Of a stretch of 64,000 nt of DNA, positions 42,753-51,321 are shown piece by piece. How positions within the stretch are numbered: position 1 is the stretch's first letter; each line of letters starts with the position of its first letter. The position numbers and the translations under genes are program-made. The notes beneath the pieces were generated by a model. That model saw only the letters and a program-made list of their open reading frames with translations. It searched no databases and was not told the DNA's origin. Origin of the DNA: Streptomyces sp. PR69 (lineage in GTDB: Bacteria > Actinomycetota > Actinomycetes > Streptomycetales > Streptomycetaceae); assembly GCF_026420845.1 (NCBI RefSeq), contig NZ_JAOWCB010000005.1, positions 1 to 64,000 of the forward strand, given 5' to 3'.

Positions 42753-44029
42753 GCGACCTCTACGAGCGCCACCGCGCCGTCATCCCCGACTGGATCGCCC
42801 TCTTCTACGAGCGCCCCATCGAACTCACCCACGGCGAGGGCCGCCATGTCTGGGACGCCGACGGCAACCGCTATCTCGACTTCTTCGGCGGCATCCTCAC
42901 CACCATGACCGCCCACGCCCTGCCGGAAGTCACCAAGGCGGTCAGCGAACAGGCCGGGCGGCTCATCCACTCCTCCACCCTCTACCTCAACCGCCTCATG
43001 GTGGAGCTCGCCGAGCGCATCGCGTCCCTCTCCGGCATCCCCGACGCCCGGGTCTTCTTCACCACCTCCGGCACCGAGGCCAATGACACGGCGCTGCTGC
43101 TCGCCACCGCCTACCGCGGCTCCAACCAGATCCTGGCGATGCGCAACAGCTACCACGGCCGCTCCTTCTCCACGGTCTCCGTCACCGGAAACCGCTCCTG
43201 GTCCACCACCGGCCTCTCCCCGCTGCAGACGCTGTATGTACACGGGGGCGTCCGCACCCGCGGGCCGTACGCGCAGCTCACCGACGACCGGTTCACCGAG
43301 GCGTGCGTCGCCGACCTGGAAGACCTCCTCGGGCACACCCGCGACCCCGCCGCGCTGATCGCCGAGCCGATCCAGGGCGTCGGCGGCTTCACCTCCCCGC
43401 CGGACGGGCTGTACGCGGCCTTCCGCGAGGTCCTGAACCGCCACGGCGTGCTGTGGATCTCGGACGAGGTGCAGACCGGCTGGGGCCGCACCGGCGACCA
43501 CTTCTGGGGCTGGCAGGCGCACGCCGACAGCGGCCCGCCCGACATGCTCACCTTCGCCAAGGGCATCGGGAACGGCATGTCCGTCGGCGGAGTCGTCGCC
43601 CGCGCCGAGATCATGAACTGTCTGGACGCCAACTCCATCTCCACCTTCGGCGGCTCCCCGGTCACCATGGCGGCGGGTCTGGCCAACCTCTCGTATCTGC
43701 TGGAACACGACCTCCAGGGCAATGCCCGCCGGGTCGGCGGACTGCTGATCGAGCGGCTGCGCGCCATCGGCGCCGCCGTCCCCGCCGTACGCGAGGTCCG
43801 CGGCCGCGGGCTGATGATCGGCGTCGAACTGGCCAGGCCGGAGACCGACGCCCCGTACCCCGAAGCGGCCGCGGCCGTCATGGAGGCCGCCCGCGAGGGC
43901 GGGCTGCTCATCGGCAAGGGCGGCGGCCACAGCACCACCGTCCTGCGGATCGCACCGCCGCTCTCCCTCACCGTCGCCGAGGCGGAAGAGGGCGCGGCCA
44001 TCCTCGAACGGGCCCTCCACGAGATCTGA
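42749..44029 (+). CDS. class III PLP-dependent aminotransferase
   Basis: A 426-residue aminotransferase: YLDFFGGILTTMTAH, cofactor-phosphate motif TTSGTEANDTALL, SYHGRSFSTVSVTG, Asp in LWISDEVQTGWGRTG and the PLP Lys in LTFAKGIGNGMSVGG. In this operon it probably converts beta-alanine (or 3-aminoisobutyrate) to the semialdehyde, completing reductive pyrimidine breakdown. GTG 42749 overlaps the upstream stop (GTGA). Confidence 0.92.
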   Translation: MSDLYERHRAVIPDWIALFYERPIELTHGEGRHVWDADGNRYLDFFGGILTTMTAHALPEVTKAVSEQAGRLIHSSTLYLNRLMVELAERIASLSGIPDARVFFTTSGTEANDTALLLATAYRGSNQILAMRNSYHGRSFSTVSVTGNRSWSTTGLSPLQTLYVHGGVRTRGPYAQLTDDRFTEACVADLEDLLGHTRDPAALIAEPIQGVGGFTSPPDGLYAAFREVLNRHGVLWISDEVQTGWGRTGDHFWGWQAHADSGPPDMLTFAKGIGNGMSVGGVVARAEIMNCLDANSISTFGGSPVTMAAGLANLSYLLEHDLQGNARRVGGLLIERLRAIGAAVPAVREVRGRGLMIGVELARPETDAPYPEAAAAVMEAAREGGLLIGKGGGHSTTVLRIAPPLSLTVAEAEEGAAILERALHEI

Positions 44030-44034
44030 CCCGA

Positions 44035-44117
44035 GCACGCAAGCACCTGGGCACGCAAGCACCTGGGCACGCAAGCACCTGGGCACGCAAGCACCTGAGC
44101 ACCTGAGCACCTGAGCA
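44035..44117. repeat. minisatellite between operon genes
   Basis: Four tandem copies of the 16-bp unit GCACGCAAGCACCTGG (44035-44098, last base changed) run directly into about three copies of the 8-bp unit AGCACCTG. The array fills most of the 112-bp gap between the aminotransferase and the dihydropyrimidinase. It is a likely site of length variation between strains. Confidence 0.9.
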
Positions 44118-44141
44118 TAGAGACTCAAGGGAGCGCACAGC

Positions 44142-45548
44142 ATGAGCAGCACCCGCACCCTGATCCGCGGCGGCCTGGTCATCACCGCGGCCGACGAGAC
44201 CCACGCCGACGTGCTCATCGAGGACGGCCGGATCGCCGCGCTCGCCGCACACGGCACGGCGGCCGCAGAGTCCTGGACCGCCGACCGCACCATCGACGCT
44301 ACCGGCAAGTACGTCATCCCGGGCGGCGTCGACGCCCATACGCATATGGAGCTGCCGTTCGGCGGGACCTTCGCCTCCGACACCTTCGAGACCGGCACCC
44401 GCGCCGCCGCCTGGGGCGGCACCACCACCATCGTCGACTTCGCCGTCCAGACCGCAGGGCAGGCCCTGCGGGCAGGTCTTGACGCCTGGTACGCCAAGGC
44501 GGACGGCGTCTGCGCCATCGACTACGCCTTCCATATGATCCTCTCCGACGTCAATGAGTCGACGCTCAAGGAGATGGATCTGCTGGTGGAGGAGGGCATC
44601 ACCTCCTTCAAGCTCTTCATGGCCTACCCCGGCGTCTTCTACAGCGACGACGGACAGATCCTGCGGGCCATGCAGCGCTCCTCCGCCAACGGCGGGCTGA
44701 TCATGATGCACGCGGAGAACGGCATCGCGATCGACGTCCTGGTCGAACAGGCCCTGGCGCGCGGCGAGACCGACCCCCGCCACCACGGCGAAGTGCGCAA
44801 GGTCCTGCTGGAGGCGGAGGCCACGCACCGGGCCATCCAGCTCGCCCGGGTCGCCGGCGCCCCGCTGTATGTCGTCCATGTCTCGGCGGAAGAGGCCGTC
44901 GCCGAACTCGCCGCCGCCCGCGACCGGGGGCTCCCCGTCTTCGGCGAGACCTGCCCGCAGTATCTGTTCCTGTCTGCGGACAATCTCGCGGAGCCGGACT
45001 TCGAGGGCGCGAAGTACGTCTGCTCCACGCCCCTGCGCCCCCGCGAGCACCAGGCGGCGCTCTGGCGCGGACTGCGCACCAACGACCTCCAGGTCGTCTC
45101 CACCGACCACTGCCCGTTCTGCTTCAGCGGACAGAAGGAGCTGGGCCGCGGCGACTTCTCCAAGATCCCCAACGGACTGCCCGGCGTGGAGAACCGGATG
45201 GATCTCCTCCATCAGGCCGTGCTCGACGGCCGTCTCACCCGCCGCCGCTGGATCGAGGTCGCCTGCGCCACCCCGGCGCGCATGTTCGGGCTCTACCCGA
45301 AGAAGGGCACCATCGCGCCCGGCGCCGACGCCGACGTCGTGATCTACGACCCGCACGCCGAGCAGACGCTCTCGGCCGCTGCCCACCATATGAACGTCGA
45401 CTACTCGGCGTACGAGGGGAAGACGGTCACCGGGCAGGTGGAGACGGTCCTGTCGCGCGGCGAGGTCGTCATCGACCGGCGCACCTACACCGGCCACGCC
45501 GGACACGGCGTCTACACGCCGCGCTCCACCTGCCAGTACCTGAACTGA
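44142..45548 (+). CDS. hydA: dihydropyrimidinase / hydantoinase
   Basis: A 468-residue cyclic amidohydrolase opening dihydrouracil, dihydrothymine or hydantoins to N-carbamoyl amino acids. Dinuclear site: GGVDAHTHMELPFGG, carboxylated Lys in ITSFKLFMAYPG, His in LIMMHAENG and YVVHVSAEEA, Asp in VVSTDHCPFC. Length is typical for the family. AAGGGAGCG precedes ATG 44142. It supplies the substrate of the upstream ureidopropionase-like enzyme. Confidence 0.93.
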   Translation: MSSTRTLIRGGLVITAADETHADVLIEDGRIAALAAHGTAAAESWTADRTIDATGKYVIPGGVDAHTHMELPFGGTFASDTFETGTRAAAWGGTTTIVDFAVQTAGQALRAGLDAWYAKADGVCAIDYAFHMILSDVNESTLKEMDLLVEEGITSFKLFMAYPGVFYSDDGQILRAMQRSSANGGLIMMHAENGIAIDVLVEQALARGETDPRHHGEVRKVLLEAEATHRAIQLARVAGAPLYVVHVSAEEAVAELAAARDRGLPVFGETCPQYLFLSADNLAEPDFEGAKYVCSTPLRPREHQAALWRGLRTNDLQVVSTDHCPFCFSGQKELGRGDFSKIPNGLPGVENRMDLLHQAVLDGRLTRRRWIEVACATPARMFGLYPKKGTIAPGADADVVIYDPHAEQTLSAAAHHMNVDYSAYEGKTVTGQVETVLSRGEVVIDRRTYTGHAGHGVYTPRSTCQYLN

Positions 45549-45562
45549 GGAGGCCGTACGCC

Positions 45563-46561
45563 ATGGACTTCGGACTCGTCCTGCAGACCGATCCGCCCGC
45601 CTCGTCGGTCGTCTCCCTGATGCGCCGCGCCGAGCGCAACGGCTTCCGCTACGGCTGGACCTTCGACTCGGCGGTCCTGTGGCAGGAGCCCTTCGTCATC
45701 TACAGCCAGATCCTCGAACACACCCAGCGGATGACCGTCGGGCCGATGGTGACCAACCCGGGCACCCGCACCTGGGAGGTCACCGCCTCCACCTTCGCCA
45801 CCCTCAATGACATGTTCGGCAACCGCACCGTCTGCGGCATCGGACGCGGCGACTCCGCGATGCGCGTCGCCGGGCGCAAGCCCAACACCCTCGCCCGGCT
45901 CGGCGAGGCGATCGACGTCATCCGCGACCTCGCGGAGGGCCGGGACGCGTTGGTCGACGGGCAGCGGCTGCGCATCCCCTGGGTGAGGGACGGCAGGCTG
46001 CCCGTCTGGATGGCGGCGTACGGACCCAAGGCGCTGGCGCTGGCCGGGCGGAAGGCCGACGGCTTCATCCTCCAGCTCGCCGACCCCTTCCTCACCGAGT
46101 GGATGGTCAAGGCGGTGCGGTCCGCGGCCGCCGAGGCGGGCCGCGACCCGTCCGACGTCACGATCTGCGTGGCCGCCCCCGCGTACGTCGGAGAGGATCT
46201 GGCGCACGCCCGGGAGCAGTGCCGCTGGTTCGGCGGCATGGTCGGCAACCATGTAGCGGATCTCGTCGCCCGCTACGGCGAGCACTCCGGCATGGTGCCC
46301 GAGGCCCTCACCGCGTACATCAAGGAGCGGCACGGCTACGACTACAGCCATCACGGCCGCGCCGGAAACCCCTCCACGGACTTCGTCCCCGACGAGATCG
46401 TCGACCGGTTCTGTCTGCTGGGGCCGGCCGAGGCGCATATCGAGAAGCTGCGGGCCCTGCGGGAGCTGGGTGTCGACCAGTTCGCGGTGTACGCCATGCA
46501 CGACGCACGCGAAGCCGTGATCGACGCGTACGGGGAGAAGGTCATCCCCGCGTTCGCCTGA
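45563..46561 (+). CDS. LLM-class flavin/F420-dependent oxidoreductase (TIGR03842-like)
   Basis: A 332-residue luciferase-like TIM-barrel oxidoreductase: MDFGLVLQTDPPASSVVSLM, GPMVTNPGTRTWEVTASTFA, GIGRGDSAMRVAGRKPN and LPVWMAAYGPKALALAG. It matches my recollection of the TIGR03842 group, F420-dependent enzymes that recur in actinobacterial hydantoinase clusters and whose reaction is not known. It starts 14 nt after the dihydropyrimidinase stop with GAGGAG upstream. A role in making or consuming the dihydropyrimidine is possible but unproven. Confidence 0.88.
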   Translation: MDFGLVLQTDPPASSVVSLMRRAERNGFRYGWTFDSAVLWQEPFVIYSQILEHTQRMTVGPMVTNPGTRTWEVTASTFATLNDMFGNRTVCGIGRGDSAMRVAGRKPNTLARLGEAIDVIRDLAEGRDALVDGQRLRIPWVRDGRLPVWMAAYGPKALALAGRKADGFILQLADPFLTEWMVKAVRSAAAEAGRDPSDVTICVAAPAYVGEDLAHAREQCRWFGGMVGNHVADLVARYGEHSGMVPEALTAYIKERHGYDYSHHGRAGNPSTDFVPDEIVDRFCLLGPAEAHIEKLRALRELGVDQFAVYAMHDAREAVIDAYGEKVIPAFA

Positions 46562-46639
46562 GCCCGCCCCGCACGGCCGACCGCCCGCGCCCGTCCGCCC
46601 CCGTCCCCGGCTCTCTCCCCGCCGCATACGAAGAACGGC

Positions 46640-48229
46640 ATGCCTATGTCCGACGTGCCCGCGCCCATATCCCCGTCATCCCCGTCATCCCCGTCATCCT
46701 CGCCATCCCCATCCGCATCCCCATCCCCCCAGGCGACCGCCGCCGACGGCAGGGTGGAGCTCGCCCCGGGCGCGTATCCGGCCGACAGCCCCTTCGCCAA
46801 CGCCGATCTGCACCCCGTGCCGCTGGCCGAACGGCGCTGGACCACCTATAACTTCGCCGCGCTCTGGATCGGGATGGCCGTCAACATCCCCTCCTGGACG
46901 CTCGCCTCCGGTCTGGTCGCCCTCGGCATGGACTGGAAGCAGGCCGTGCTCACCATCGCGCTGGGCAATGTGATCGTGCTGCTGCCGATGCTGCTCACCG
47001 GCCATGCCGGGCCCAAATACGGCATTCCCTTCCCGGTGCTGGCCCGCGCCTCCTTCGGGCTGCGCGGGGCCAATCTGCCCGCCCTGCTGCGCGGACTGGT
47101 CGCCTGCGCCTGGTTCGGCATCCAGACCTGGATCGGCGGTGCGTCCATCTACTTCCTGGCCGGCCGGATCTTCGGCGCGGGCGGCTGGTGGACCGGGGCG
47201 GGCACGGTCGCCGGATACCCCTGGACCCAGTGGCTGTGCTTCCTGCTGTTCTTCGCGATCGAGATCGTCATCATCCTTCGCGGCATGGAGGCCGTGCGCC
47301 GACTGGAGAACTGGGCCGCGCCGCTGATGCTGGCGGGCGCCCTGGCGCTGCTGTGGTGGATCGCCGACAAGGCCGGCGGCTTCGGCCCGCTCCTCGACCA
47401 GCCCTCACAGCTCGGCTGGGGCGGTGACTTCTGGAAGGTGTTCTTCCCCGCGCTGATGGGCATGGTCGGCTTCTGGTCGACGCTCTCCCTCAACATCCCG
47501 GACTTCACCCGCTTCGGCGCCGGCCAGCGCGCCCAGGTGTGGGGCCAGAGCCTGGGACTGCCCACCACCATGGCCGCCTTCGCCCTGCTGTCGGTGCTCG
47601 TCACCTCGGGCTCGCAGGCGGTGTACGGCGAGCCGATCTGGGACCCCAGCCAGCTGGCGGCACGGATGGACAGCACCGCCGGCGTCGTCTTCGCGCTGCT
47701 GGTGATCCTTCTGGCGACGCTGTCCACGAACATCGCGGCCAATCTCGTCAGCCCGGCCTACGATCTGTCCAATCTCGCGCCCAAGCTGATCACCTTCCGC
47801 ACGGGCGCGCTGATCGCCTGCGTCATTGGCGTCGTCATCTTCCCCTGGAAGCTGATCGAGAACCCGGACGTCTATATCTTCACCTGGCTCGGCACCGTCG
47901 GCGGCCTGCTCGGCACGGTCGCGGGCATCCTCATCGCCGACTACTGGCTGCTGCGCCGCACCCGTCTGGAGCTGGCCGGGCTCTATACGGCGGGCAGCGT
48001 CTACTGGTATTCCTCCGGCTGGAACCGGCGCGCGGTCACCGCCTTCGCCGCGGGCGCGGTGCTCGCGGTGGGCGGCTCGCACTCCGCGCCGGGCAAGGGG
48101 CCGTTCCCCGAGGACGGGCTGATCCCCTTGCTCAAGCCGCTCGCCGACTACGGATGGGCGGTGGGACTGGGGGTGTCGCTGGCGCTGTATCTGGCGCTGA
48201 TGGCCCCGGTGACGCGGCGACCACGCTGA
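46640..48229 (+). CDS. NCS1-family nucleobase/hydantoin/allantoin permease
   Basis: A 529-residue transporter with 12 hydrophobic segments and NCS1 motifs: RWTTYNFAALWIGMAVNIPS, GPKYGIPFPVLARASFGLRG, WFGIQTWIGGASIYF, and SLNIPDFTRFGAGQR. It imports the cyclic ureide or pyrimidine used by the operon. The first 36 residues are a Ser/Pro repeat (PSSPSSPSSSPSPSASPSP) encoded by short tandem CCCGTCATC-like DNA repeats (about 46665-46735), so N-terminal length may vary between strains. ATG 46640 or 46646 are equivalent choices. Confidence 0.92.
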   Translation: MPMSDVPAPISPSSPSSPSSSPSPSASPSPQATAADGRVELAPGAYPADSPFANADLHPVPLAERRWTTYNFAALWIGMAVNIPSWTLASGLVALGMDWKQAVLTIALGNVIVLLPMLLTGHAGPKYGIPFPVLARASFGLRGANLPALLRGLVACAWFGIQTWIGGASIYFLAGRIFGAGGWWTGAGTVAGYPWTQWLCFLLFFAIEIVIILRGMEAVRRLENWAAPLMLAGALALLWWIADKAGGFGPLLDQPSQLGWGGDFWKVFFPALMGMVGFWSTLSLNIPDFTRFGAGQRAQVWGQSLGLPTTMAAFALLSVLVTSGSQAVYGEPIWDPSQLAARMDSTAGVVFALLVILLATLSTNIAANLVSPAYDLSNLAPKLITFRTGALIACVIGVVIFPWKLIENPDVYIFTWLGTVGGLLGTVAGILIADYWLLRRTRLELAGLYTAGSVYWYSSGWNRRAVTAFAAGAVLAVGGSHSAPGKGPFPEDGLIPLLKPLADYGWAVGLGVSLALYLALMAPVTRRPR

Positions 48230-48291
48230 GCGGTTCGCCGGCGTGTGCGGCGCGGGGGGGGCCGGGGCGGAGCCCCCCCCGGTCGCGCCGG
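48230..48291. terminator. convergent repeat/hairpin region
   Basis: A 62-bp copy of the intergenic repeat family with GGGGGGGCC...GGGGCGGAGCCCC hairpin, between the convergent permease and SDR genes. Confidence 0.6.
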
Positions 48292-49086
48292 CTAGCGGGT
48301 GTGCCGCTGGGCCTGGACGATCTGGCGCATCGTGCGGTCCGCTCCCGCCATCCGCCGCTGGACCCGCTCCGACAGCGCCGGGAACTGGCCGCCGATCGCC
48401 GTCAGCAGCTTCAGCTCGAACGGCGCGACATTGACCTCGGCCCGGTTCTGCTCGATGGCCCGCACCACCCCGCTGACGACCTGACGGGGCGAGACCGTGC
48501 GCAGCCCGCCCGGCGTGGCCGCGCCGGTCGCGGCGAACATCCCGGCGTCTCGCACAAAACCGGGCTGGACGATGGAGACGCCCACCCCGGTGTGGTGCAG
48601 ATCCTGGCGCAGCGCCAGCGCGAAACCGCGCAGCCCGAACTTCGACGCGCCGTACAGGGCGGCCGCCTTGGTCGCGGTCTTGCCGGACATGGAGCCGACG
48701 AAGGCGAGATGGCCCCGGCCCGCCTTGGCCATCCCGGGCGCCAGCAGCCGGGCCAGCATGGCGGGCGCACGGAGGTTGACGGCGAGGGCGCGGTCGATCT
48801 GGCCCGGGGTGTAGTCCAGCAGATCGCCGCTGGAGGGCAGGGCGGCGTTGGCGATCAGGATCTGCGCGCCGGACGCCTCGGCGGCGAGGCGCTCGACATC
48901 GTCGGGGTCGGCCAGATCGGCCGTGACGGTACGCGCGCGGTAGACGGCGGCCAGCGGCTCCAGAGCCTCCTTGCGGCGGCCCGAGAGGATCAACTCGGCT
49001 CCCCGGGCGTGCAGTTCGGCGGCGAGTGCGCTGCCGATGCCGCCGGTGACTCCGGTGAGCAGAACCGTTGCTCCGGTGATGCGCAT
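48292..49086 (-). CDS. short-chain dehydrogenase/reductase
   Basis: A 264-residue classical SDR: cofactor motif TGVTGGIGSALA near residue 12, NAAL, catalytic Ser region FVGSMSGKTATKAA and YGASKFGLRGFALALRQDL (Tyr-x-x-x-Lys). The Arg near the first motif (SGRR) favours NADP. ATG 49086 has GGAGGGTAACCAG upstream. It is divergent from the amidase and shares its palindromic control region, so both are probably repressed by the TetR protein. Confidence 0.92.
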   Translation of the reverse strand: MRITGATVLLTGVTGGIGSALAAELHARGAELILSGRRKEALEPLAAVYRARTVTADLADPDDVERLAAEASGAQILIANAALPSSGDLLDYTPGQIDRALAVNLRAPAMLARLLAPGMAKAGRGHLAFVGSMSGKTATKAAALYGASKFGLRGFALALRQDLHHTGVGVSIVQPGFVRDAGMFAATGAATPGGLRTVSPRQVVSGVVRAIEQNRAEVNVAPFELKLLTAIGGQFPALSERVQRRMAGADRTMRQIVQAQRHTR

Positions 49087-49104
49087 CTGGTTACCCTCCA
49101 GTTC

Positions 49105-49122
49105 TGTTCGTTCGAACGAACA
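49105..49122. promoter_or_regulatory. perfect 18-bp TetR-type operator
   Basis: TGTTCGTTCGAACGAACA is a perfect 18-bp palindrome at the centre of the 55-bp SDR/amidase divergent region. It abuts TATTGT on the minus strand (complement of 49120-49125), a -10-like hexamer for the SDR. The TetR gene at the end of the amidase operon is the obvious ligand. Confidence 0.75.
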
Positions 49123-49141
49123 ATAGGGAGGCGGGGCGGTC

Positions 49142-50587
49142 ATGTCCACCGGGACATTCACCGGACTGGCGCAAAGCGCCAAAGAGTTGACGGAGGGTCA
49201 TACAACCTCCGAAGAGCTGACGGCCCGAGCGATCCGGCGCATCGAGGCCAGCCAGAGCACGGTCAACGCCTTCCGCTGGGTGCGCGGTGAGCAAGCCCTT
49301 GAGGAGGCGAGGGAAGCCGACCGCAGGCTGGCGGCGGGGGAGCGGCTGCCGCTCCTCGGAGTGCCGGTCGCGGTCAAGGACGACACCGACGTCGCCGGGC
49401 TGCCCACCCTCTTCGGCTGCCGCGGCGAACTCCCGCCGAGCGCCGCGGACGGCGAGTCGGTACGGCGGCTGCGCGCCGCCGGGGCCGTGATCGTCGGCAA
49501 GACCAACTCCTGCGAGCTGGGCCAGTGGGCCTTCACCGAAGGGCCCGCCTTCGGCGCGACGCGCAACCCGTGGTCGCTCACCCACACCCCCGGCGGCTCC
49601 TCGGGCGGCTCGGCCGCGGCCGTCGCCGCCGGACTCGTGCCCGCCGCCCTCGGCTCGGACGGCGCGGGCTCCATCCGCATTCCCTCCGCCTGGTGCCATC
49701 TCGTCGGCATCAAACCGCAGCGCGGCCGGGTCTCCCTGCACCCGTACGCGGACGCCTTCCAGGGACTTGCCGTCAACGGCCCGCTCGCCCGCACGGTCGC
49801 CGACGCGGCGCTGCTCCTCGACGCCGTCCAGGGGGCCCGGCCAGAGGACCGGCACCGGCCGGGCGCCGTCGACGCCTCAGCGGCCGCGCGGCGCGAGCCC
49901 GGACGGCTGCGCGTCGCGCTCGCCTGGCGGCCCCCGATGACCCTCACGGGCGCCGCGCCGCACCCTGAAGTCCGGCGCGCCGTCGGCGAGGTGGCCGAAG
50001 CCCTGGCCCGCCTCGGCCACCATGTGGAAGAGGCCAGGCCCCGCTACGGGCTGGTCGGACTTGCGCTGGTCACCCGTGCCAGCGCGGGCATCGCCGAGGT
50101 GGCCGCCCACCACCCGGAGCCCGCGCTCCTCGATCCGCGCACCCGCACCGCCGTGCGCCGCGGACGGGCGCTCGGCGGCCGTACCCTCTCCGGTCGCGCG
50201 GTCCGGGCCGCGCGCGCCATGGAGGCGCGGCAGCAGCGCCGCATCGGCGCGATCTTCGACGCGTACGATGTGGTGCTCACCCCCACCACGGCCGCGCCGC
50301 CGCCCCGCGTCGGGACGTTCGACGGGCTCAGCGCCTGGCGCACCGACTCCACGATGATCGCCGCCTGCCCGTACGCCTGGCCCTGGAACGTCCTGGGCTG
50401 GCCGGGCGTCAATGTGCCCGCCGGCCTCACCCGCGACGGCCTGCCCGTCGGCGCGCAGCTGCTCGGCCCGGCGGGCGGCGAGGAACGCCTGATCTCGCTG
50501 GCCGCCCAGCTGGAAGCAGACCTCCGCTGGCACGAGAAGCGGCCGCCCGCCCCCGCGATCAACGGGAGCGCACCGGTGGAACAATGA
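49142..50587 (+). CDS. amidase-signature-family amidase
   Basis: A 481-residue amidase with the Ser-cisSer-Lys triad: Lys in PVAVKDDTDVAG, Ser in TPGGSSGGSAAAVAAG, catalytic Ser in GSDGAGSIRIPSAWC. It hydrolyses an unknown amide. It starts close to the 18-bp palindrome (GGGAGGCGGGG ribosome site) and overlaps the TetR start (ATGA), so regulator and enzyme are co-translated. Confidence 0.92.
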   Translation: MSTGTFTGLAQSAKELTEGHTTSEELTARAIRRIEASQSTVNAFRWVRGEQALEEAREADRRLAAGERLPLLGVPVAVKDDTDVAGLPTLFGCRGELPPSAADGESVRRLRAAGAVIVGKTNSCELGQWAFTEGPAFGATRNPWSLTHTPGGSSGGSAAAVAAGLVPAALGSDGAGSIRIPSAWCHLVGIKPQRGRVSLHPYADAFQGLAVNGPLARTVADAALLLDAVQGARPEDRHRPGAVDASAAARREPGRLRVALAWRPPMTLTGAAPHPEVRRAVGEVAEALARLGHHVEEARPRYGLVGLALVTRASAGIAEVAAHHPEPALLDPRTRTAVRRGRALGGRTLSGRAVRAARAMEARQQRRIGAIFDAYDVVLTPTTAAPPPRVGTFDGLSAWRTDSTMIAACPYAWPWNVLGWPGVNVPAGLTRDGLPVGAQLLGPAGGEERLISLAAQLEADLRWHEKRPPAPAINGSAPVEQ

Positions 50588-51210
50588 CCGCCATGTCCCA
50601 CGCCGTTCGCTCCGCCCCGGTCACCCGGCAGCGCATCATCGCCGCCGTCCTGCACATCATCGGCCAGGGCGGAGTCGCGGCGGTCACCAACCGGCGCATA
50701 GCCAAGGAGGCCGGGGTCTCCCTCGGCTCCGTCACGTACCACTTCGCCAGCCAGCACGAACTGCTCAGGGAGAGCCTGCTGCACTTCGTCCGCGAGGAGA
50801 CCCGCCGCTTCACGGAACTCGCCGACGCCTGCCAGCAGGAGGGCATCGACATCGAAGGAGCGGCGGCGCTGGCGGGGCAGGTGGCGGGCGGCATGGCCTT
50901 CGACAGCGAACACATCGCGCCGTTCGAGCTCTATGTGGAGGCGGGGCGGGACGGGCGGCTGCGCGAGGCGGCGGCGGAGGCGTTCGCCGCGTATGACCGC
51001 CTGGCCGCGCAGATCCTGGGCGGCCTCGGCGTCCCCGACGCCGAGCGCCTGGCGGCGACGACGGTGGCGCTGGTGATGGGCCTCCAGCTCCGGCGACTGG
51101 CCACGGGGTCGCCCGCGGAGGACCTGGTGGACGCGCTGCTCCTCCTGGCGCGCGGCGCGCTCCCGGGGGCTACGCCCCCGCACCCCCGCGCCTCGAACTC
51201 CCTCAGCTAG
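50584..51210 (+). CDS. TetR/AcrR-family regulator
   Basis: A 208-residue repressor: helix-turn-helix at about 13-60 (TRQRIIAAVLHIIGQGGVAA, EAGVSLGSVTYHFASQHELL) and a C-terminal ligand-binding domain. Its last residues (ALPGATPPHPRASNSLS) are encoded by a GGGGGCTACGCCCCC module of the intergenic repeat family, so the C-terminus was extended or replaced by the repeat. It is translationally coupled to the amidase and probably binds the 18-bp palindrome at 49105. Confidence 0.9.
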   Translation: MTAMSHAVRSAPVTRQRIIAAVLHIIGQGGVAAVTNRRIAKEAGVSLGSVTYHFASQHELLRESLLHFVREETRRFTELADACQQEGIDIEGAAALAGQVAGGMAFDSEHIAPFELYVEAGRDGRLREAAAEAFAAYDRLAAQILGGLGVPDAERLAATTVALVMGLQLRRLATGSPAEDLVDALLLLARGALPGATPPHPRASNSLS

Positions 51211-51321
51211 GACACGGCCTTCAGGCCGTATGGGGGTCCGGGGGCGGAGCCCCCGTTTCGGGATGGGGCGGGGCTGGGGAGAAACCCCCAAGCCACCCGC
51301 ACCCACAGGAGCCCCCACCCC
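51211..51321. terminator. repeat-derived hairpins after tetR
   Basis: ACGGCCT-TC-AGGCCGT (51214-51229) and CGGGGGC-GGA-GCCCCCG (51239-51255) follow the TetR stop immediately and are the same modules as in other intergenic blocks. They end before the AGGAG ribosome site of the next gene. Confidence 0.65.

Noticed and set aside
44035..44117. CRISPR-like array
   Set aside because: The units are contiguous 16-bp and 8-bp tandem repeats without unique spacers, and no cas genes are present.
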